Assembly (NCBI GenBank): GCA_015904045.1
Contig: JABMDG010000338.1
Span: forward strand, 1 to 10,316
DNA: 10,316 bases
Origin: Nitrospira sp.
GTDB taxonomy: Bacteria; Nitrospirota; Nitrospiria; Nitrospirales; Nitrospiraceae
Direction: 5' to 3'
How positions within the stretch are numbered: the first letter of the stretch is position 1; every line of letters starts with the position of its first letter. The notes under the pieces were generated by a model, which did not search any database, was not told where the DNA came from, and saw only the letters and a program-made list of their open reading frames with translations. Both the position numbers and the translations under genes were made by a program. Shown here in pieces: positions 7,320-10,316 of the stretch.

Positions 7320-7338
7320 ATCGTGTCACGATACGTGA
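7320..7338 (+). promoter_or_regulatory. Two overlapping palindromes before the kinase gene (operator-like)
   Basis: ATCGTG-T-CACGAT (7320-7332) is a perfect 6+1+6 palindrome, and it overlaps TCACG-ATA-CGTGA (7326-7338), a perfect 5+3+5 palindrome. Together they give three alternating CGTG/CACG half-sites, 36-54 bases before the kinase ATG. This looks like a protein-binding site for a dimer. A GTG start at 7323 would lie inside it, which is one reason I prefer the ATG at 7374. Confidence 0.35.
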
Positions 7339-7373
7339 CGCCACGGTCAGCGATTGACTGTTCTCACGCCTGT

Positions 7374-8639
7374 ATGACGGACCACATTGTCACTCACGTA
7401 GCGATAGAACAATCGGCTTCCGAGTCGCTTCAACGCATTACCCGATTTTCTCGGGACCTCGGACAACTCACCACGCTTCCTGCCATTGCCCAGCGAGTGC
7501 TGTTAGAACTACTGGAGATCGCGCGATACCCAGCCGGAGCGCTCTACCTTGCCGAGCACCAACATGCAGACTTTCGCCGGGTGGCTGAACATGGATCGAA
7601 CCAGACGCACGCGGCACCGGCTACGCTGTCCTTACACCATCCTCTGGCCGACCAGCTGATTCGCAACCTGCAGCGGCACGACGATTCTTGCTATGGCCTT
7701 CTCACACCTCAACACGGGGTCTCACTCGCGCTGTCTGACGATTTTCGTGTTCACGCGGCGATCCCGCTGGTAAGCAAAGGCCGATTGATTGCGATCGCTC
7801 TGCTGCAGATGAATACCGCAGCGGACAGCCCCAGCGTTGAGCATGCCGATCTCTTGACAACCATGGCCCAAATCGCCGCCAACGCCTTGGATTCGATGCT
7901 CGTATACGAAGACCTGCGCCAGTCACAAACCTTGATGCGTCGGACAGATAGGCTCCGCTCGCTCGAAACCATTGCCGGAGGGTTTGCCCACGAGATCAGA
8001 AATCCGCTGACCTCGATCAAAACGTTTATCCAGCTCGCACCCGAGCGGAAGGACGACGCCGAATTTATCCGTGATTTCAGCCGAATCGTGCTGGACGACG
8101 TCTATCGAATCGAGCGGTTGATCCAGGAAATTCTCGACTACGCCCGGTATATGGAGCCGAGACTGACCGAGGAAGATATCAACGACCTCGTCTCGTCGTG
8201 CCTGTATTTCATCGACGTCAAAGCCCGCAGCCGAGGGATCAGGATTGAAAAAGAGTTGGCGTCCGAGCTTCCTCGTGTCATGTTAGATCGGCAACAAATG
8301 AAACAAGTGCTCTTGAATTTGTTCTTGAATGCGCTGGATGCCATCGGCGAACACACCGGCATGCTCAGGGTCAAAACTGCCGCGATGATGAAACCGAAAG
8401 GCACCGCCTGGATTCAAGTCGAAGTGGAGGATACGGGACAGGGCATCTCGGCCGCCGATCTCGATCACATTTTCGATCCCTTCTTCACGACGAAACACAA
8501 GAGTGGAGAAAACGAAGGTACGGGGCTGGGATTGGCGATTGCCCATCAAATTATTCGAGAGCACCGGGGCACGATCCAGGTACAGAGCACGGTGGGATCC
8601 GGAACAACATTCCGCGTAAACCTCCCATCGATCGCCTAA
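7374..8639 (+). CDS. Soluble GAF-domain sensor histidine kinase
   Basis: A 421-residue ATP-dependent sensor kinase that autophosphorylates a histidine and passes phosphate to a receiver domain. I start it at the ATG at 7374; a GTG at 7323 would add 17 residues, and neither has a clear ribosome site. Residues about 20-180 form a GAF-type sensor (LPAIAQRVLLELLEIA opening, AAIPLVSKGRLIAIALLQM core), followed by a short coiled linker. The kinase core is complete: H-box FAHEIRNPLTS with H206, N-box LLNLFLNALDAI with N315 and N319, G1 box DTGQG (353-357), F-box FDPFFTTK (367-374) and G2 box GTGLGLA (382-388). There is no signal peptide or membrane segment, so it senses a cytoplasmic cue or a partner protein. 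The sigma-54 response regulator gene begins 18 bp later, making that protein the obvious phosphate acceptor. The core resembles NtrB/ZraS/AtoS-type kinases. The ligand of the GAF domain cannot be told. Confidence 0.93.
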   Translation: MTDHIVTHVAIEQSASESLQRITRFSRDLGQLTTLPAIAQRVLLELLEIARYPAGALYLAEHQHADFRRVAEHGSNQTHAAPATLSLHHPLADQLIRNLQRHDDSCYGLLTPQHGVSLALSDDFRVHAAIPLVSKGRLIAIALLQMNTAADSPSVEHADLLTTMAQIAANALDSMLVYEDLRQSQTLMRRTDRLRSLETIAGGFAHEIRNPLTSIKTFIQLAPERKDDAEFIRDFSRIVLDDVYRIERLIQEILDYARYMEPRLTEEDINDLVSSCLYFIDVKARSRGIRIEKELASELPRVMLDRQQMKQVLLNLFLNALDAIGEHTGMLRVKTAAMMKPKGTAWIQVEVEDTGQGISAADLDHIFDPFFTTKHKSGENEGTGLGLAIAHQIIREHRGTIQVQSTVGSGTTFRVNLPSIA

Positions 8640-8657
8640 CAACGGAGAGCAGACACA

Positions 8658-10088
8658 GTGGACAGTTCTGACCAAAAAAAACGCGTGCTCCTCATCGACG
8701 ATGAAGCGCGTGTGCGCACCTCTTTGAAGATGGTGCTGGAACCGTCCTATGACATTCTCCAGGCCGCCGATGCCCAGGAAGGCCTCGACGTCTTTCGAAA
8801 AGAGGGGCCGGATCTGGTTCTCCTTGACGTCATTCTGCCAGGCACCGACGGGCTGGCCGTTCTCCAGACACTGCGTTCAGAAAGCAAGATGGTGCCGGTT
8901 ATCATGCTCACCGGGACCAAGTCGGTCAAGACCGCCGTGGACGCCATGAAGCTTGGGGCGGCGGACTATTTATCCAAACCATTCGATGTCGACGAATTAC
9001 GTATCGTCATCGACCGGGCATTGAATTCTCTGGAGCTGGAACGCGAAGTCAAACAGCTGCGCAGCCAGGTGGTGCAGCGCTACGCCTTCCACAACCTGAT
9101 CGGCAAGAGTTCGGGCATGCAGGAAATCTACGCCAAGATAGAACAGGTCGCAGACAGCCGCACCACCGTCTTGATCACCGGAGAAAGCGGAACGGGGAAA
9201 GAACTCGTCGCCAAGGCCTTGCACTACAACAGTTCTCGCCGAGAACGACCCTTCATCGCCTTGAATTGTGCCGCCCTTCCTGAAACGCTCATTGAAAGCG
9301 AGCTGTTCGGGCATGAAAAGGGCTCGTTTACAGATGCCACGGCGCGGCGCACCGGGCAATTTGAAATGGCCAATACCGGGACTCTGTTTCTCGACGAAAT
9401 CGGCGATCTGAGCCCGGTTACACAAGCCAAACTGCTCCGGGTGCTGCAGGAGCGTGAGTTTACCCGAATCGGCGGCGTGCAGCCGATCAAAGTCGATGTC
9501 CGCATCGTGGCTGCGACCAATAAGAACTTGGATGAGCTTGTCCGGAAGGGCCAATTCCGCGAAGATTTATACTACCGCATCAATGTCATCTCACTGTATC
9601 TCCCGCCGCTCCGCGATCGCGGTGAGGACATCGCCCTGCTTGGCAAACACTTCCTGGCCAAGCGCGTGGAGGAGGAGAAGCGCCCGCATATTGAATTTTC
9701 AAAGGAAGCATTGGAACTGTTGGTGCGCTATCCCTGGCCCGGCAACGTCCGAGAACTGGAGAACATCGTCGAACAGGCCTTTATCTGGTCGAACAATGCC
9801 GAACACATTGTCCCTGAACATTTGCCTGCCGTTCTCAAAGGTGATGTCAGATCGGCTTCACTCCATGACGATACCATCTCCGGTCGCCTGTCACTTGAGA
9901 AGGCCGTCATGGAATTCGAACGTGAGATTATCCTTGACGCGCTGAAACGGACTAACTACGTACAAACCCACGCTGCCAACTTGCTGGGAATCAGCCGCCG
10001 AATGTTGAAATACCGTATGGATTCGCTCGGCATTAGCCGCACGGACCGGGACCCGACCTCGGAGCCCGATCCCGCAGTGCAAGAATGA
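8658..10088 (+). CDS. NtrC-family sigma-54-dependent response regulator
   Basis: A 476-residue transcription activator that opens sigma-54 promoters by ATP hydrolysis when phosphorylated. The GTG start at 8658 has a clear ribosome site, GGAGAG (8644-8649), and follows the kinase stop by 18 bp, so the two are co-transcribed. REC domain, 8-122: acidic pair D14-D15, phosphoacceptor D57 in LVLLDVIL, T85 and K107. AAA+ domain, about 145-375: Walker A GESGTGKE (175-182), sigma-54 contact loop GSFTDA (222-227), Walker B GTLFLDEIGD (241-250), and arginine-finger region FREDLYYRINV (300-310), ending with WPGNVRELEN (360-369). The C-terminal Fis-type helix-turn-helix is at about 418-460 (HAANLLGISRRMLKYRM). 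All parts needed for a working activator are present. The loop differs from the common GAFTGA by A-to-S and G-to-D. Its likely target is the sigma-54 promoter just downstream. Whether it is an orthologue of AtoC, ZraR or another named regulator cannot be decided. Confidence 0.96.
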   Translation: MDSSDQKKRVLLIDDEARVRTSLKMVLEPSYDILQAADAQEGLDVFRKEGPDLVLLDVILPGTDGLAVLQTLRSESKMVPVIMLTGTKSVKTAVDAMKLGAADYLSKPFDVDELRIVIDRALNSLELEREVKQLRSQVVQRYAFHNLIGKSSGMQEIYAKIEQVADSRTTVLITGESGTGKELVAKALHYNSSRRERPFIALNCAALPETLIESELFGHEKGSFTDATARRTGQFEMANTGTLFLDEIGDLSPVTQAKLLRVLQEREFTRIGGVQPIKVDVRIVAATNKNLDELVRKGQFREDLYYRINVISLYLPPLRDRGEDIALLGKHFLAKRVEEEKRPHIEFSKEALELLVRYPWPGNVRELENIVEQAFIWSNNAEHIVPEHLPAVLKGDVRSASLHDDTISGRLSLEKAVMEFEREIILDALKRTNYVQTHAANLLGISRRMLKYRMDSLGISRTDRDPTSEPDPAVQE

Positions 10089-10108
10089 CACACTAGCGTC
10101 TTAGTGTG
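10089..10108 (+). promoter_or_regulatory. Perfect inverted repeat, candidate enhancer site or hairpin terminator
   Basis: CACACTA (10089-10095) and TAGTGTG (10102-10108) are perfect inverted arms around six bases, starting directly after the regulator stop codon. There is no T-run afterwards, so it is a poor intrinsic terminator. Its size and symmetry suit an upstream activating sequence for an NtrC-type dimer, about 135-150 bp before the -24 element of the sigma-54 promoter. It might do both jobs. Confidence 0.45.
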
Positions 10109-10174
10109 CGTGATTTATGGTACGCAGCCGTGATTCTGATCAGGTACCGATGTGGAGACGGGTCGTTCAAGAAA

Positions 10175-10207
10175 ACTACATATAGTCATATTACGTATAG
10201 CCTATAC
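10175..10207 (+). promoter_or_regulatory. AT-rich stretch with two further small palindromes
   Basis: ACTA-CATA-TAGT (10175-10186) repeats the inner ACTA/TAGT arms of the repeat at 10089-10108 with shorter spacing. GTATAG-C-CTATAC (10195-10207) is a perfect 6+1+6 palindrome. Both lie 35-70 bp upstream of the sigma-54 -24 element, in DNA clearly more AT-rich than the genes, which suits protein binding or bending. No protein can be assigned. Confidence 0.35.
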
Positions 10208-10240
10208 TCTCTATTGTCACACACTTGCAACCATATGAAA

Positions 10241-10256
10241 AGGAACGGGAATTGCT
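10241..10256 (+). promoter_or_regulatory. Sigma-54 (-24/-12) promoter for a gene beyond the window
   Basis: AGGAACGGGAATTGCT matches the sigma-54 consensus TGGCACG-N4-TTGCW at all but two defined positions, with the required GG (10242-10243) and GC (10254-10255) exactly ten bases apart. The start of transcription would be near 10266. It lies directly downstream of the sigma-54 activator gene, the usual arrangement for such regulators. A possible coding start, ATG at 10303 with GGAG at 10288-10291, follows, but too little sequence remains to judge it. Confidence 0.6.
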
Positions 10257-10316
10257 TGAATCTTATTACTGAAACTCGTTCCCAGGCGGAGTCCTGCTGC
10301 ACATGCCGTCCCACAC

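Noticed and set aside
8997..9554. Long open frame on the minus strand (185 codons)
   Set aside because: It lies wholly inside the sigma-54 regulator gene, has no recognisable motif, and is explained by codon bias of the real gene.
10119..10148. GGTAC ... GTACC and CTGATCAG palindromes
   Set aside because: Short, with a long loop or common restriction-site-like symmetry; no support beyond chance.
10214..10230. TTGTCACACACTTGCAA as a sigma-54 promoter
   Set aside because: It has the TTGCA half but lacks the GG of the -24 element; the site at 10241-10256 is far better.
10303..10316. Start of a next gene at ATG 10303
   Set aside because: Only four codons are visible with a distant GGAG; too little to call a gene.

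Overview
This window comes from a moderately GC-rich Gram-negative-type bacterial chromosome. Several proteins have Sec signal peptides, and there is a sigma-54 activator with a matching sigma-54-type promoter. Signalling genes are dense. The style would fit an environmental lineage such as Nitrospirota or Deltaproteobacteria-like groups, but nothing here fixes the taxon; Nitrospira-like is only a guess. All six supported genes lie on the + strand. I found no RNA genes, insertion sequences or CRISPR arrays.

Layout. (1) 1-732: the 3' part of a PP2C-family Ser/Thr phosphatase gene, cut at the window edge and missing only a few N-terminal residues. (2) 842-2811: two genes for exported proteins. 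The first is a SnoaL-like protein with a second beta-rich domain. The second has the metal-ligand pattern of the two-copper PHM/DBM monooxygenase fold (HH, H, HxH, Met). A strong GC hairpin at 2824-2855 closes this unit. (3) 3039-7253: a single 1404-residue gene with an unusual architecture: receiver (REC), PAS, degenerate histidine-kinase core, proline-rich linker, two PilZ domains, a LuxD-like alpha/beta-hydrolase domain and a SAM methyltransferase. (4) 7374-10088: a tightly linked soluble GAF-containing histidine kinase and NtrC-type sigma-54 response regulator, 18 bp apart. (5) 10089-10316: an intergenic region with a perfect inverted repeat just after the regulator gene, two smaller palindromes, and a good -24/-12 sigma-54 promoter pointing at a gene beyond the window.

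How the genes may work together. The kinase/regulator pair probably controls the sigma-54 promoter immediately downstream, with the inverted repeats as candidate enhancer sites. The large fusion protein could receive phosphate through its own REC domain and c-di-GMP through its second PilZ domain, and pass these signals to an acyl-handling fold (LuxD-like, apparently lacking its catalytic triad) and a methyltransferase. Its kinase core looks inactive, so the kinase encoded next to it is a natural candidate donor. This fusion is the strongest candidate for an undescribed system. A nine-C run inside its methyltransferase region could act as an on/off switch, because slippage by one base in either direction meets a stop within about nine codons.

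Limits: family assignments were made by reading motifs and from memory of the families; no search or structure prediction was run.
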